A DNA stretch of 64,000 nucleotides from Rhizobiaceae bacterium (GCA_019635755.1 JAHBYW010000006.1:1-64000); one strand, 5' to 3'. Shown: positions 1-8,860, counted from the first letter of the stretch. The notes: generated by a model not told the origin, from the sequence alone. Translations and numbers: made by a program.

Positions 1-483
1 CTGGGCTACGAGGGGGTGGACAGGAACGGGGCGGAAATCGTGGAAGGCATTGAAATCGTTGCGGCGGGCGCGGGCGCTTATCCACACCTGCGACACGGAT
101 GATGTCGCGGATGGGACAGGTGGGCGGGGTGGTGAGGGGTGTTGTGTACCTACCCCCACCCGGCGCTGCGCGCCGACCTCCCCGCAAGGGGGAGGTGGAC
201 GGCGGCGCACGGCCGCTTGGACCCCACCCGGCCAGCCCGCGGCTGGCCACCCTCCCCTCAAGGGGGAGGGAGCGCGCGCTTCGCCCGCCGTCGGCGCGAG
301 CGGTTCGGGCGAGGCATGGATCCTCGTGACAAGCCCGAGGATGACGGCGGTGAGGTGCTCAGGACAAGCCCGAGGATGACGGCGGTGAGTTGCTCAGGAC
401 GAGCCCGAAGATGACGATGACGAGGTGGCCGGCGCAGGCTCGAGGAGAACCACGGCGTGGGCGTCCGCCGACGTTCGCGGGGC
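1..483. repeat. Intergenic region with rhizobial-type hairpins and a 35-bp tandem repeat
   Basis: No convincing gene lies here; the short frames are low-complexity and overlap one another. Two related hairpins have pyrimidine/purine arms: 176-183 pairs with 189-196 (ACCTCCCC, loop gcaa) and 250-257 pairs with 262-270 (CCCTCCCC, loop tcaa). A third, ATCCTCG (320-326) with CGAGGAT (336-342), opens a tandem array with a 35-bp period whose units start near 328, 363 and 398; the third unit is diverged. Such families are widespread between genes in Rhizobiales. Any role is unknown. Confidence 0.7.
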
Positions 484-1041
484 CTACGGCTCCAGTTCGA
501 CGTCCCAGTAGAGGTAGTCCATCCAGCTCTCGTGCAGGTAGTTGGGCGGGAAGAGCCGGCCGTTGTTGTGCAGGTCGTGCACCGTCGGCTGGAACGGCCG
601 CTGCAGCGGCCACATCTTGGCCTGCGCCGGCAGCAGCCCGCCCTTGCGCAGGTTGCAGGGCGAGCAGGCGGCGACGACGTTCTCCCAGGTCGTCTCGCCG
701 CCGCAGCGGCGGGGGATGACGTGGTCGAAGGTCAGGTCGTGCGGGGTGCCGCAGTACTGACACTGGAAACGGTCGCGCAGAAACACGTTGAAGCGCGTGA
801 ACGCCGGATGGCGCGACGGCTTCACATAGGTCTTCAGGCTGACGACGCTCGGCAGCTTCATCTCGAACGTCGGCGAGGAGACGGCATGGTCGTATTCGGC
901 GACGATGTTCACGCGGTCGAGGAAGACGGCCTTGATGGCGTCCTGCCACGACCAGAGCGACAGCGGGTAGTAGCTGAGCGGCCGGTAGTCGGCGTTGAGG
1001 ACGAGGGCGGGAAGCCCGTCGGGCGACACGGCGATGGTCAT
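484..1041 (-). CDS. HNH endonuclease family protein
   Basis: This 185-residue protein carries an HNH nuclease fold in its second half. Two CxxC pairs, C94/C97 and C126/C129, would bind a structural zinc. The DH pair at 106-107 and the Asn residues at 121 and 130 supply the metal-binding and catalytic HNH positions. The N-terminal 80 residues resemble the long leader found in the single-copy HNH proteins of alphaproteobacteria and cyanobacteria. It presumably nicks or cuts DNA, but its cellular role is not known. It stands alone, with no mobile element or toxin partner beside it. The ATG start is the only reasonable one. Confidence 0.85.
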   Translation of the reverse strand: MTIAVSPDGLPALVLNADYRPLSYYPLSLWSWQDAIKAVFLDRVNIVAEYDHAVSSPTFEMKLPSVVSLKTYVKPSRHPAFTRFNVFLRDRFQCQYCGTPHDLTFDHVIPRRCGGETTWENVVAACSPCNLRKGGLLPAQAKMWPLQRPFQPTVHDLHNNGRLFPPNYLHESWMDYLYWDVELEP

Positions 1042-1162
1042 GATTTCACCTCCCGGGCGCCCCGGTTCGACCGGCGCGGATAGTCCAAGCGGGAGATGAC
1101 AGGATCATGAAGCGGTGCGAGGGCCACACCGACGTCGAAAAAGGCAGCAGACTCAACGCGTT

Positions 1163-1810
1163 TCAGGCAGATGAAGACGGCGCACCCTCTCTCATGCGAG
1201 TCGCACGATAATAGGACCAGAAAAGCCGCGACGCTACCCCCCGCCACGGCGACCAGGATTCGGCGATCCTGGCCAGCGCCTTGTCGCCCGGCCGGGGATC
1301 GATGCCGAGCGCGTGGCCGACGGCGCTCTGGAGCGCCACGTCCCTGGCCGGGAACACGTCGGGGTGGCCTGCGGCGAAGAGCAGATAGCACTCCGCCGTC
1401 CAGGGCCCGATGCCGGGCACGGCGGTGAGGGCGCTCATCGCCTCCGGGGCGTCGAGCCGGCACAGCCGGTCGAGGTCCAGCCCGCCGCGGACGGCGGCGG
1501 CGATGGCGCGCACCGTCGCCTGCTTGGGCCGCGACAGGCCGGCGGCGCGGAAAACGTCGTCGCCGGCGGCCAGCACCGCGTCGGGCGTCAGCGGATCGAG
1601 CAGCGCGGTGAAGCGGCCGAGGATGGCCTCGGCGCTGGCGCGCGAGACCTGCTGCGAGATGACGATGGCGGCGAGGCTGGGGAAGCCGGGCTGGTCGAGG
1701 CGCAGCGGCACGTCGACGGCCACGGCGCGCACCGCGGCCAGGCGCGGGTCGATGCGGCACAGCGCGTCGAGCCCCGCCTCGATGTCGGCCAGTGTCGAAA
1801 TGCGTTTCAT
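1163..1810 (-). CDS. DNA-3-methyladenine glycosylase II (HhH-GPD family)
   Basis: A 215-residue base-excision repair glycosylase that would remove alkylated purines such as 3-methyladenine from DNA. The helix-hairpin-helix segment VPGIGPWTA (131-139) is followed by the catalytic Asp at 157 in the FPARDVAL context, the standard arrangement of the AlkA-like HhH-GPD superfamily. The length fits the short bacterial AlkA forms that lack the N-terminal domain of E. coli AlkA. It is divergent from gluQ, with only 75 bp between start codons, so their promoters must lie close together. Substrate range cannot be read from sequence. Confidence 0.9.
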   Translation of the reverse strand: MKRISTLADIEAGLDALCRIDPRLAAVRAVAVDVPLRLDQPGFPSLAAIVISQQVSRASAEAILGRFTALLDPLTPDAVLAAGDDVFRAAGLSRPKQATVRAIAAAVRGGLDLDRLCRLDAPEAMSALTAVPGIGPWTAECYLLFAAGHPDVFPARDVALQSAVGHALGIDPRPGDKALARIAESWSPWRGVASRLFWSYYRATRMREGAPSSSA

Positions 1811-1885
1811 GCCTCACCTTGTCCGCAAAGGGCGGGCACAGTAGCAAGCGCCGTTTCACCCGCAACCCGATTCCGTCCCACCCGA

Positions 1886-2779
1886 ATGGCCAGCCCGGTC
1901 TTCCGCTTCGCGCCCAGCCCCAATGGCGAGCTTCATCTCGGCCATGCCTTCTCGGCGATTCTGAACGCCGACCTGGCCGCGCGCATGGGCGGCCGGTTCC
2001 TGCTGCGGATCGAAGACATCGACACGGCGCGCTGCCGGCCGGAGTTCGAGGCGGCGATCTACCGCGACCTCGCCTGGCTGGGGCTGGCCTGGGAGGAGCC
2101 GGTGCGGCGGCAGTCCGACCACTTCGCCGACTATGCCGCGCTGCTCGACCGGCTGGTGCGCGACGACCTGGTCTACCCGTCGTTCATGAGCCGCGGCGAG
2201 ATCCGCGAGCATATCTCGGAGGCGGAATCGAAGGGGCGGCGGTGGCCGCGCGATCCGGACGGCGTGCCGCTCTATCCGGGCGTCGAGAAGACATGGTCGA
2301 AGCGGGCGCGGCGCAAGAAGATCGAGGGCGGCGAGCCGTTCTCATGGCGGCTGGACGTGGCGGCGGCGCTGGCCCGGGCCGGCAAGCCGCCGTCCTGGCG
2401 CGAGGCCGACGGCGAGGATTTCGCCAGCGTATCGACCGTCGACGAAGGCGCGGCCGCGTGGGGCGACGTCGTGGTGGCGCGCAAGGAGACGCCGACCAGC
2501 TATCACCTGTCGGTGGTGGCCGACGACGCGCTGCAGGGCGTCACCCACGTCGTGCGCGGGCGCGATCTCTTCCACGCGACCTCGGTGCAGCGGCTGCTGC
2601 AGGTGCTGCTGGGGCTGCCGGAGCCGGCCTACCTGCACCACAGGCTGATCACCGGCACCGACGAGCGCAAGCTCTCCAAGAGCCGCGGCGCGCCGACGCT
2701 GCGGTCGCTGCGGGAGGCCGGCGCCACGCCGACCGACGTCCGCGACATGGTCGGGCTGGCTCCGGCCGAGGCCGGCTGA
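1886..2779 (+). CDS. gluQ: Glutamyl-Q tRNA(Asp) synthetase
   Basis: A 297-residue paralogue of glutamyl-tRNA synthetase without the anticodon-binding domain. The family attaches glutamate to the queuosine at position 34 of tRNA-Asp. The class I signature appears as PSPNGELHLGH (10-20), and the second signature is KLSKS near the C-terminus. The ATG at 1886 was chosen because the catalytic domain begins immediately; upstream in-frame sequence is antisense to the glycosylase gene. The zinc-binding cysteines of E. coli GluQ are not seen: the usual Cys-x-Cys is YPSFMSR here. A queuosine-precursor transporter is also in the window at 33.6 kb, so the organism handles this modification. Confidence 0.92.
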   Translation: MASPVFRFAPSPNGELHLGHAFSAILNADLAARMGGRFLLRIEDIDTARCRPEFEAAIYRDLAWLGLAWEEPVRRQSDHFADYAALLDRLVRDDLVYPSFMSRGEIREHISEAESKGRRWPRDPDGVPLYPGVEKTWSKRARRKKIEGGEPFSWRLDVAAALARAGKPPSWREADGEDFASVSTVDEGAAAWGDVVVARKETPTSYHLSVVADDALQGVTHVVRGRDLFHATSVQRLLQVLLGLPEPAYLHHRLITGTDERKLSKSRGAPTLRSLREAGATPTDVRDMVGLAPAEAG

Positions 2780-2785
2780 AGCGCG

Positions 2786-3073
2786 TCAGATCCGCTGCAG
2801 CCCGGCCTTCAGCAGCGCCAGGCCGGCGAGCGCGGCGAAGGACCCCGCCATGCCGACGCCGACCGCCAGCGTCAGATCGGTCAGCGCCAAGCCACGCATG
2901 TTGGCGGCGACGATCGCGCCGAAGAAGCCGGCGTCGATGATCAGCATGTTGCCGAAGGGGCCGAACCCGTCCTCGCCGATCAGGGCATGCAGGGCGGAGC
3001 CGAACATGAAGGCGATCACCGACACCAGCGCGACGGCCAGCATCAGCCAGGACGTATCGAGGTTCCATACCAT
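2786..3073 (-). CDS. Small membrane protein of unknown function
   Basis: A 95-residue protein not assigned to a family here. Three hydrophobic segments are visible, roughly residues 7-27, 41-60 and 65-88, with a short polar loop containing GEDGFGPFGN between the first two. The ATG at 3073 was preferred because an AAAGG lies about 9 bases upstream and the N-terminus then leads straight into the first membrane segment. An in-frame GTG at 3112 and an ATG at 3097 would add 13 or 8 residues. It is convergent with gluQ, with 6 bp between the genes. The compositional pattern looks like a real conserved inner-membrane protein, but no function is inferred. Confidence 0.65.
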   Translation of the reverse strand: MVWNLDTSWLMLAVALVSVIAFMFGSALHALIGEDGFGPFGNMLIIDAGFFGAIVAANMRGLALTDLTLAVGVGMAGSFAALAGLALLKAGLQRI

Positions 3074-3219
3074 GCCCGGCCTTTCAGCGCCGACCATCCC
3101 AGAGAACCCCACCCCGGTTCAGCTGCGGTGAAGCTATGGTTCAATCGTTTCGCTTTGCTTGCCGGAATGTTCGGCATTAGAGCGAGGCCGGTTGAACCCG
3201 CCGCTGCCACGGGCCTGCA

Positions 3220-4104
3220 ATGCAATCGCGCCTCGTCCCGCCGCTCTTCGTGTTCCTGTGGGCGACCGGCTTCATCGGCGCGCGCTATGCCATGCCGTGG
3301 GCCGAGCCCTTCGCTTTCCTGGCGGTGCGCTTCTCGATCGCCTGCGCGCTGCTCGTCCTGCTGGCGCTGGCGCTGCGATCGCGCTGGCCGTCGCGGCGCG
3401 AGGCGCTGCACTCGATCGGCGTCGGCGCGCTCGTCCATGGCGCCTATCTGGGCGGCATCTTCTGGGCGATCCGGCACGGCATGCCGGCGGGCATATCGGG
3501 CCTGATCGTGGGGCTGCAGCCGCTGCTGACGGCGATCATGGCGGGCACGATCCTGCGCGAGACGATCCTGCCGCGGCACTGGGTCGGCCTGGTCATCGGC
3601 CTCGCCGGCGTCGTGATCGTGCTGTCGCCGCGCTTCGGCGAGGCGGGCGAGGGCATCACCGCCTGGACGCTGGCGGCGGCGGTGCTGGGCGTGGCCGCCA
3701 TCAGCGCCGGCACGATCTGGCAGAAGGGTGTGCTGACCGGCGTCGACCTGGTGACGGGCACCGCGTGGCAGTATTTCGGCGCATCCGCCGTGACCATCGC
3801 GGCCGCGCTGGCGCTGGAGAGCGGCGCCTACCAGCTCACCGGCGAACTGGTCTTCGCGATGGTGTGGGCGGTGTTCGTGCTGTCGATCGGCGCGATCTTC
3901 CTGCTGATGCTGATGATCCGGCAGGGCGAGATGTCGAAGGTGGCGTCGCTGTTCTACCTGGTGCCCGCCGTCACCGCGCTGATCGCCTGGCTGCTGTTCG
4001 GCGAGGACCTGACGGCGGTGCAGCTGGTGGGCATGGCGATCACGACGGCGGGCGTCGCGCTCGCCACCGCTCAGCCGCGGACGCGGGCGCGCGCCTCGAA
4101 ATAG
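3220..4104 (+). CDS. DMT superfamily transporter (EamA domains)
   Basis: A 294-residue inner-membrane protein with about ten transmembrane helices arranged as two EamA repeats (about 5-130 and 145-285). The family exports or exchanges small metabolites; the substrate is not readable from sequence. Typical landmarks are the FLWATGFIGARY start of helix 1, LQPLLTAIM in repeat one and YLVPAVTALIAWLLFGE in repeat two. The 3' end overlaps the convergent YihY/BrkB gene by 34 bp, so the last residues (TRARASK) are encoded opposite that gene's C-terminus. No strong ribosome-binding site is visible before the ATG. Confidence 0.88.
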   Translation: MQSRLVPPLFVFLWATGFIGARYAMPWAEPFAFLAVRFSIACALLVLLALALRSRWPSRREALHSIGVGALVHGAYLGGIFWAIRHGMPAGISGLIVGLQPLLTAIMAGTILRETILPRHWVGLVIGLAGVVIVLSPRFGEAGEGITAWTLAAAVLGVAAISAGTIWQKGVLTGVDLVTGTAWQYFGASAVTIAAALALESGAYQLTGELVFAMVWAVFVLSIGAIFLLMLMIRQGEMSKVASLFYLVPAVTALIAWLLFGEDLTAVQLVGMAITTAGVALATAQPRTRARASK

Positions 4105-4922
4105 CGGCTGATCGCCGCGTTGAGCTCGCCGCCGAGGATGAAGATCATCGACACGATGTAGAGGAAGACGACCGCGATCATGATCGACGCCAGGCCGGCA
4201 TAGGTCGACACATAGGACGAGAAGCGGTCGAGATAGTTGGCGAACATCGACGATCCCAGCACCCAGCCGATCAGGGTGAAAATGATACCTGGCACGATGT
4301 CGACAAAGCGCCGCCTGCCTGCCGGCAGCCAGAAATGCACGGCGATCAGGCCGAGCACGATGATCAGCGAGGCGATGGCGAAGCGCCAGATGGTGATGGT
4401 CCCGAGATAGGGCCCGATCCATTCTATCCGCGCCTCGGCCAGCCGCACGAGCAGCGGCGCGAAGACCAGCAGGACCGAGATGAGAACGAAGCCGACGGTC
4501 GCGATCAGCACGAAGACGAGGCTCTGGAAGCGCCGGAAGAACAGCGACCGCGTCTCGACAACGCGATAGGCGCGGTTGAGGGAGGTGCGGAGCGCCTCGA
4601 CGCCGTTGGAGGCGAAGAAGGCTGCCGCGGCGGCGCCGAAGGTCAGGAGGTCGGTCCGCGGCACGGTGAGCACGGACACCACCTCGCGCGAGATCGGCGC
4701 GGCGATCTGCTCCGGCCAGGTGTCGAACACCAAGTGCACGGCGGTCTCCGCGAAGGCCTCCGCGCCGAGGAAGCTCGCCAGCGTGGTGGCGAAGATCAGG
4801 AACGGGAACAGCGCCATCAGCGCGCTGATGGCGAGATGGCTGGCCATCGACCAGCCGTCGTCGGTGTTGAAGTGGCCAAAAGCGTCGGACAGCACCCGGC
4901 GCGTGGCAACGATCCGTCTCAC
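4071..4922 (-). CDS. YihY/virulence factor BrkB family membrane protein
   Basis: A 283-residue integral membrane protein of the YihY/BrkB family, whose biochemical role is unsettled despite old RNase BN and serum-resistance labels. About six hydrophobic segments are visible, and the family-typical SHLAISALMALFPFLIFAT lies near the N-terminus. A GTG start at 4922 is proposed because GGAG sits five bases upstream and the length then fits the family. In-frame ATGs at 4955 and 5036 would add 11 or 38 residues without a good ribosome-binding site. It overlaps the EamA transporter gene tail to tail by 34 bp. Confidence 0.85.
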   Translation of the reverse strand: MRRIVATRRVLSDAFGHFNTDDGWSMASHLAISALMALFPFLIFATTLASFLGAEAFAETAVHLVFDTWPEQIAAPISREVVSVLTVPRTDLLTFGAAAAAFFASNGVEALRTSLNRAYRVVETRSLFFRRFQSLVFVLIATVGFVLISVLLVFAPLLVRLAEARIEWIGPYLGTITIWRFAIASLIIVLGLIAVHFWLPAGRRRFVDIVPGIIFTLIGWVLGSSMFANYLDRFSSYVSTYAGLASIMIAVVFLYIVSMIFILGGELNAAISRYFEARARVRG

Positions 4923-5186
4923 ACTGGCTCCGCCTTCTCCGTCAGCGGAGCGCATATGGGTTGGGATTGTGGCGATTGGCAAGCGGGGAAACGCCCGGAC
5001 CGGGGCGAGCCGGGTGGCTTTCCGGGGCCTGTTCATGGCCTGCCCAGCTGGGGACGCGTCGGGGCGCCTCCTGTCGCGGCCGCCCGATCCGCACTATGTA
5101 TCGTCCAGCCGGAGAATCGGCGCGGGCCGTCCGGGCTCCGGTCCGGCCGGCGAGGCCTCCGGACCGCCGGGGGCGGAAGGGAAACG

Positions 5187-5378
5187 ATGTCGACAGTCTT
5201 CAACATGCTGGCCGTGCTGGTCATGATCGCGGTGGTGTTCGTTCTCGTGCGCGGCCTGATCAACATGATGCGGGGCGGCTCGGGCAACACGTCGAACAAG
5301 CTGATGCAGGCGCGCGTCGTGCTGCAGGCGGTGGCGCTGGTGTTCGTCCTGCTGGCGCTCTATTTCAGCAGGAACTGA
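5187..5378 (+). CDS. Twin-transmembrane HIG1-like small protein
   Basis: A 63-residue protein with two membrane helices (about 5-24 and 42-60) joined by a short basic loop. The segment MQARVVLQ before the second helix resembles the HIG1 signature found in small inner-membrane proteins associated with cytochrome oxidase. The link to respiratory complexes is family knowledge, not shown here. GGAAGGGAAACG precedes the ATG at 5187. It lies 49 bp upstream of the adenosyltransferase gene on the same strand and is probably cotranscribed with it. Confidence 0.8.
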   Translation: MSTVFNMLAVLVMIAVVFVLVRGLINMMRGGSGNTSNKLMQARVVLQAVALVFVLLALYFSRN

Positions 5379-5427
5379 CGGCGGGCCGAGGGCAGCCGGC
5401 CGCGGGGACACCGCCAGGGGGACGCAG

Positions 5428-6009
5428 GTGGTCAAGCTCAACAAGATCTACACGCGGACGGGAGACGACGGCACGACCGGGCTGGTGTCCGGCAAGCGGC
5501 GGCTGAAGTCCGACCCGCGCGTGGAGGCCTACGGCTCGGTCGACGAGGCCAATGCCTGCATCGGCCTCGCCCGGCTGGACACGGCGGCCAACCACCCGGC
5601 GATCGACGCGATGCTGGCGCGCATCCAGAACGATTTGTTCGACCTCGGCGCCGACCTCGCCACGCCGGACGAGGGCAAGACGCCGGAGTACCCGCCGCTC
5701 AGGATCGTCGCCGCGCAGGTGGACCGGGTCGAGCAGGACATCGACACGCTGAACGCCGCGCTGCAGCCGCTGACGTCGTTCGTGCTGCCGGGCGGATCGC
5801 CGGCGTCGGCCGCGCTGCACCTGGCCCGCACCGTGGCCCGGCGCGCCGAGCGCCAGATCGTGGCGCTGGCGCGCAAGAAGGGCGAGGCGGTCAATCCGGA
5901 CGCGCTCCGCTACATCAACCGGGTCTCGGATTTTCTGTTCGTCGCCGGCCGGGCGGTCAATGACAACGGAAAGTCCGACGTGTTATGGGTGCCGGGCAAG
6001 AACCGCTAG
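5428..6009 (+). CDS. Cob(I)yrinic acid a,c-diamide adenosyltransferase, PduO type
   Basis: A 193-residue ATP:corrinoid adenosyltransferase that would transfer the adenosyl group of ATP to Co(I) corrinoid, making adenosylcobalamin. PduO-type motifs are clear: TRTGDDGTTGL at 9-19 (ATP site), VDEANACIG, LPGGSPASAALHLART, and RYINRVSDFLFVAGR near the C-terminus. The start is GTG at 5428, preceded by AGGGGGA. Because cobS and cobT at 43-46 kb belong to aerobic corrin synthesis, the strain likely makes and activates B12 itself. It is followed 33 bp later by the rhomboid gene on the same strand. Confidence 0.93.
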   Translation: MVKLNKIYTRTGDDGTTGLVSGKRRLKSDPRVEAYGSVDEANACIGLARLDTAANHPAIDAMLARIQNDLFDLGADLATPDEGKTPEYPPLRIVAAQVDRVEQDIDTLNAALQPLTSFVLPGGSPASAALHLARTVARRAERQIVALARKKGEAVNPDALRYINRVSDFLFVAGRAVNDNGKSDVLWVPGKNR

Positions 6010-6042
6010 CCAGATGGGCCCGGCAGGGGAGGGGCCTGCCCG

Positions 6043-6813
6043 ATGTTCATCCCGCTGCACGACGCCAACAGCCTCAAGCACATCAAGCTCCAATACGTGA
6101 CGATCGGCCTGATCGCCGCCAACGTCATCGTGTTCATGCTGGCCAATCTGCGCGGCGACGAGGTGATCACCCGCGCGGCGATCGGGCTGGGCTACATCCC
6201 CTCGACGATCTACGACATCGTCGAGCGCGGACCCGGCCAGGTCATCGTCCCGGACAGCTTCACCTACATCACCTACGCATTCCTGCACGGGGACATCTGG
6301 CACCTCGGCGGCAACATGCTGTTCCTGTGGGTGTTCGGCGACAATGTCGAGGACGCGCTCGGCCATATCCGCTTCCTGATCTTCTACCTGCTGTGCGCGG
6401 TGGCGGGCGCCTGGCTGCACGGCTTCGTGGCGCAGGATTCGACGGTGCCGCTGATCGGCGCGTCCGGCGCGATCGCGGGGGTGGTGGCGGCCTATCTGGT
6501 GCTGCATCCACGGGTGAAGATCTGGGTGCTGGCGTTCGGCCGCATTCCGCTGCGCATCCCCGCCTATGCCGTGCTGGCGCTGTGGATCCTGTTCCAGTTC
6601 GCGATGTTCCTGCTGGCCGGCGACGACCAGGTCTCCTGGGCCGCGCATGTCGGCGGCATCGTCGCGGGCGCCATCCTGGTGTTCCCGCTCCGGCGCCGCG
6701 ACGTGCCGATCCTCGACCGCGAGGTGGTGACGCCGCGCGCAGTGGAGGTCGAGCAGAAGAGCGCAGTCAGGCCCGTCGAGGCCGAGCCGGTCCCGCGCTG
6801 GGGCCGGCAGTAG
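6043..6813 (+). CDS. Rhomboid family intramembrane serine protease
   Basis: A 256-residue protein with six or seven membrane helices. The catalytic Ser141 is in GASGAIAG and the catalytic His202 in AAHVGG. HLGGN at 87-91 provides the oxyanion-stabilising Asn. Such enzymes cut membrane proteins within the bilayer. A short charged tail (about 215-256), rich in Glu, Val and Arg, is cytoplasmic. It lies directly behind the adenosyltransferase gene. No substrate candidate is evident nearby. Confidence 0.9.
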   Translation: MFIPLHDANSLKHIKLQYVTIGLIAANVIVFMLANLRGDEVITRAAIGLGYIPSTIYDIVERGPGQVIVPDSFTYITYAFLHGDIWHLGGNMLFLWVFGDNVEDALGHIRFLIFYLLCAVAGAWLHGFVAQDSTVPLIGASGAIAGVVAAYLVLHPRVKIWVLAFGRIPLRIPAYAVLALWILFQFAMFLLAGDDQVSWAAHVGGIVAGAILVFPLRRRDVPILDREVVTPRAVEVEQKSAVRPVEAEPVPRWGRQ

Positions 6814-6842
6814 TTCAACCGATTTGAAGCCGGCAGCGCGTA

Positions 6843-6871
6843 TTGACGCATGCGCCATGCGTGACTACTGA
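6843..6871 (+). promoter_or_regulatory. Putative etfBA promoter with internal palindrome
   Basis: TTGACG (6843-6848) and TACTGA (6866-6871) are spaced by 17 bases and fit a housekeeping promoter about 125 bases before etfB. Within the spacer is a perfect inverted repeat, ACGCATG (6846-6852), centre CGC, CATGCGT (6856-6862), placed where a bound regulator would block polymerase. The regulator is unknown. Confidence 0.5.
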
Positions 6872-6995
6872 CACCCCGAAACAAGCGAATGCCGCGTCCA
6901 TTTTCGCAAAAGTTGTGTCGGCAATCGGCCATTGCGCCAAGCGGATGCCGGGTAGGACGCAGCCCTGAGACATCATCAGAGAGGTGAGACAAGAG

Positions 6996-7745
6996 ATGAA
7001 GGTTCTGGTCCCCGTGAAGCGGGTGGTCGACGCCAACGTCCGCGTGCGAGTCAAGGCTGACGGCTCGGGCGTAGAGCTCGCCAATGTGAAGATGGCGATG
7101 AACCCCTTCGACGAGATCAGCGTCGAGGAAGCGATCCGGCTCAAGGAAGCCGGAAAGGCCGAGGAAATCATCGTGGTCTCGGTCGGTCCGGCGCAGGCGC
7201 AGGAGACGCTGCGCACCGCGCTGGCGATGGGCGCCGACCGGGCCATCCTGGTGAAGACCGACGAGCAGGCCGAGCCGCTCGGCGTCGCCAAGGTGCTGAA
7301 GGGTGTGGTCGAGGCCGAGAAGCCCGGCCTCGTGATCCTCGGCAAGCAGGCGATCGACGACGACGCCAACCAGACCGGCCAGATGCTGGCGGCGCTGCTG
7401 GGCTGGGCGCAGGCGACCTTCGCGTCGAAGCTCGCCATCGATGGCGACAAGGCCAAGGTGACGCGCGAGGTCGACGGCGGCCTGCAGGTGGTCGAGGTCA
7501 AGCTTCCGGCGATCGTGACCACCGACCTGCGCCTCAACCAGCCGCGCTACGCCTCGCTGCCGAACATCATGAAGGCCAAGAAGAAGCCGCTGGACGAGAA
7601 GGCCGCCGCCGACTACGGCGCCGACCTCGCGCCGCGGCTGAAGGTCGTCAAGACGGAAGAGCCGGGCGGCCGCAAGGCCGGCGTGAAGGTCAAGACCGTC
7701 GCCGAACTGGTCGACAAGCTGAAGAACGAAGCCGGGGTGCTCTAG
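6996..7745 (+). CDS. etfB: Electron transfer flavoprotein subunit beta
   Basis: This 249-residue subunit of the soluble electron-transferring flavoprotein binds AMP and passes electrons from acyl-CoA and related dehydrogenases to ETF-ubiquinone oxidoreductase. The opening [10 protein letters not shown], the conserved [17 protein letters not shown] region and the C-terminal lysine-rich recognition tail are typical. The ATG at 6996 follows GAGGTGAG; a GTG 12 bases earlier is less likely. It precedes etfA with 155 bp between them, a gap containing a hairpin that may reduce read-through. Confidence 0.96.
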   Translation: MKVLVPVKRVVDANVRVRVKADGSGVELANVKMAMNPFDEISVEEAIRLKEAGKAEEIIVVSVGPAQAQETLRTALAMGADRAILVKTDEQAEPLGVAKVLKGVVEAEKPGLVILGKQAIDDDANQTGQMLAALLGWAQATFASKLAIDGDKAKVTREVDGGLQVVEVKLPAIVTTDLRLNQPRYASLPNIMKAKKKPLDEKAAADYGADLAPRLKVVKTEEPGGRKAGVKVKTVAELVDKLKNEAGVL

Positions 7746-7758
7746 GAAACCCGATGAG

Positions 7759-7778
7759 GCCGGCCTGCAGCGGCCGGC
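7759..7778 (+). terminator. GC hairpin between etfB and etfA
   Basis: GCCGGCC (7759-7765) pairs perfectly with GGCCGGC (7772-7778) around a six-base loop. It is followed by TTCTCCGCTTCC rather than a clean T run, so it may act as a partial terminator or an RNA-stability element between the two etf genes. Confidence 0.45.
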
Positions 7779-7900
7779 TTCTCCGCTTCCGGCGCTCGCG
7801 TACTAATATGCGCGCCGCTCCGGTTCTCGAAACCAACCGTTTTCGGCTCGCCTGACCAGAGTTCAGCGGGCCTCGAAGACAGAAGCCAGGGATAGATTTC

Positions 7901-8830
7901 ATGGCCATTCTCCTGATCGCCGAGCATGACAATGCGACGCTCTCCGACCAGACCGGCAAGGCGCTCGCCGCTGCGCTGAAGATCGGGTCGGACGTGCACG
8001 TTCTGGTTGCCGGCAAGGGCGCCCGCCCGGCCGCCGAAGCGGCGGCCAAGCTGAACGGGGTCCGCAAGGTGCTGCTCGCCGAGGCGGACGAACTCGCCGA
8101 ACGGCTTGCCGAACCGACCGCCGCGCTGGTCCACGGCCTTGCCGGCAGCTACGACGCGTTCGTGGCGCCCGCGACGACCATGGGCAAGAACGTCATGCCT
8201 CGCGTCGCCGCGCTGCTCGACGTCATGCAGGTCTCCGAGATCATCGAGGTGGTGTCGCCCGACACGTTCAAGCGGCCCATCTATGCCGGCAACGCGATCC
8301 AGACCGTGCAGGCGACCGACGCCAAGAAGGTGATCACCGTGCGGACGGCGTCGTTCCAGTCGGCGGGCGACGGGGGCTCGGCCTCGGTCGAGGAGATCCC
8401 GGCGGCGGCCGATCCGGCCGTGTCGACCTTCGTCGAGAACAGGCTCTCGGAGAGCGACCGTCCCGAACTGACGTCGGCGAAGATCATCATCTCCGGCGGC
8501 CGCGCGCTCGGGTCGGCCGAAAAGTTCAAGGAAGTCATCCTGCCGGTCGCCGACAAGCTCGGTGCCGCCGTGGGCGCCAGCCGCGCGGCCGTCGACGCCG
8601 GCTACGCCCCCAACGACTGGCAGGTGGGCCAGACCGGCAAGGTCGTGGCGCCGCAGCTCTACGTCGCCGTCGGCATCTCGGGCGCCATCCAGCACCTGGC
8701 CGGCATGAAGGATTCCAAGGTGATCGTCGCGATCAACAAGGACGAGGAGGCGCCGATCTTCCAGGTCGCCGACTACGGCATCGTGGGCGACCTGTTCACC
8801 ATCCTGCCCGAGCTCGAAAAGGCGCTTTGA
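7901..8830 (+). CDS. etfA: Electron transfer flavoprotein subunit alpha
   Basis: A 309-residue partner of EtfB holding the redox-active FAD. The N-terminal domain covers about 1-185. The C-terminal FAD domain carries the conserved [20 protein letters not shown] and [17 protein letters not shown] segments. The heterodimer collects electrons from several flavin dehydrogenases, chiefly in fatty-acid and amino-acid oxidation. A strong intrinsic terminator follows, so the etf unit ends here and the downstream dehydrogenase gene has separate transcription. Confidence 0.96.
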   Translation: MAILLIAEHDNATLSDQTGKALAAALKIGSDVHVLVAGKGARPAAEAAAKLNGVRKVLLAEADELAERLAEPTAALVHGLAGSYDAFVAPATTMGKNVMPRVAALLDVMQVSEIIEVVSPDTFKRPIYAGNAIQTVQATDAKKVITVRTASFQSAGDGGSASVEEIPAAADPAVSTFVENRLSESDRPELTSAKIIISGGRALGSAEKFKEVILPVADKLGAAVGASRAAVDAGYAPNDWQVGQTGKVVAPQLYVAVGISGAIQHLAGMKDSKVIVAINKDEEAPIFQVADYGIVGDLFTILPELEKAL

Positions 8831-8860
8831 CGCGCGACTTCCGTCGGTATTAATTTGTCG

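Noticed and set aside
484..1041. HNH protein as a homing endonuclease or CRISPR nuclease
   Set aside because: There is no intron, intein, repeat array or Cas gene; the architecture is that of a stand-alone chromosomal HNH protein.
3159..5186. Long in-frame extension upstream of the twin-TM protein
   Set aside because: It crosses the EamA and YihY genes in another frame; the ATG at 5187 with its GGAAGGG site gives the family length.
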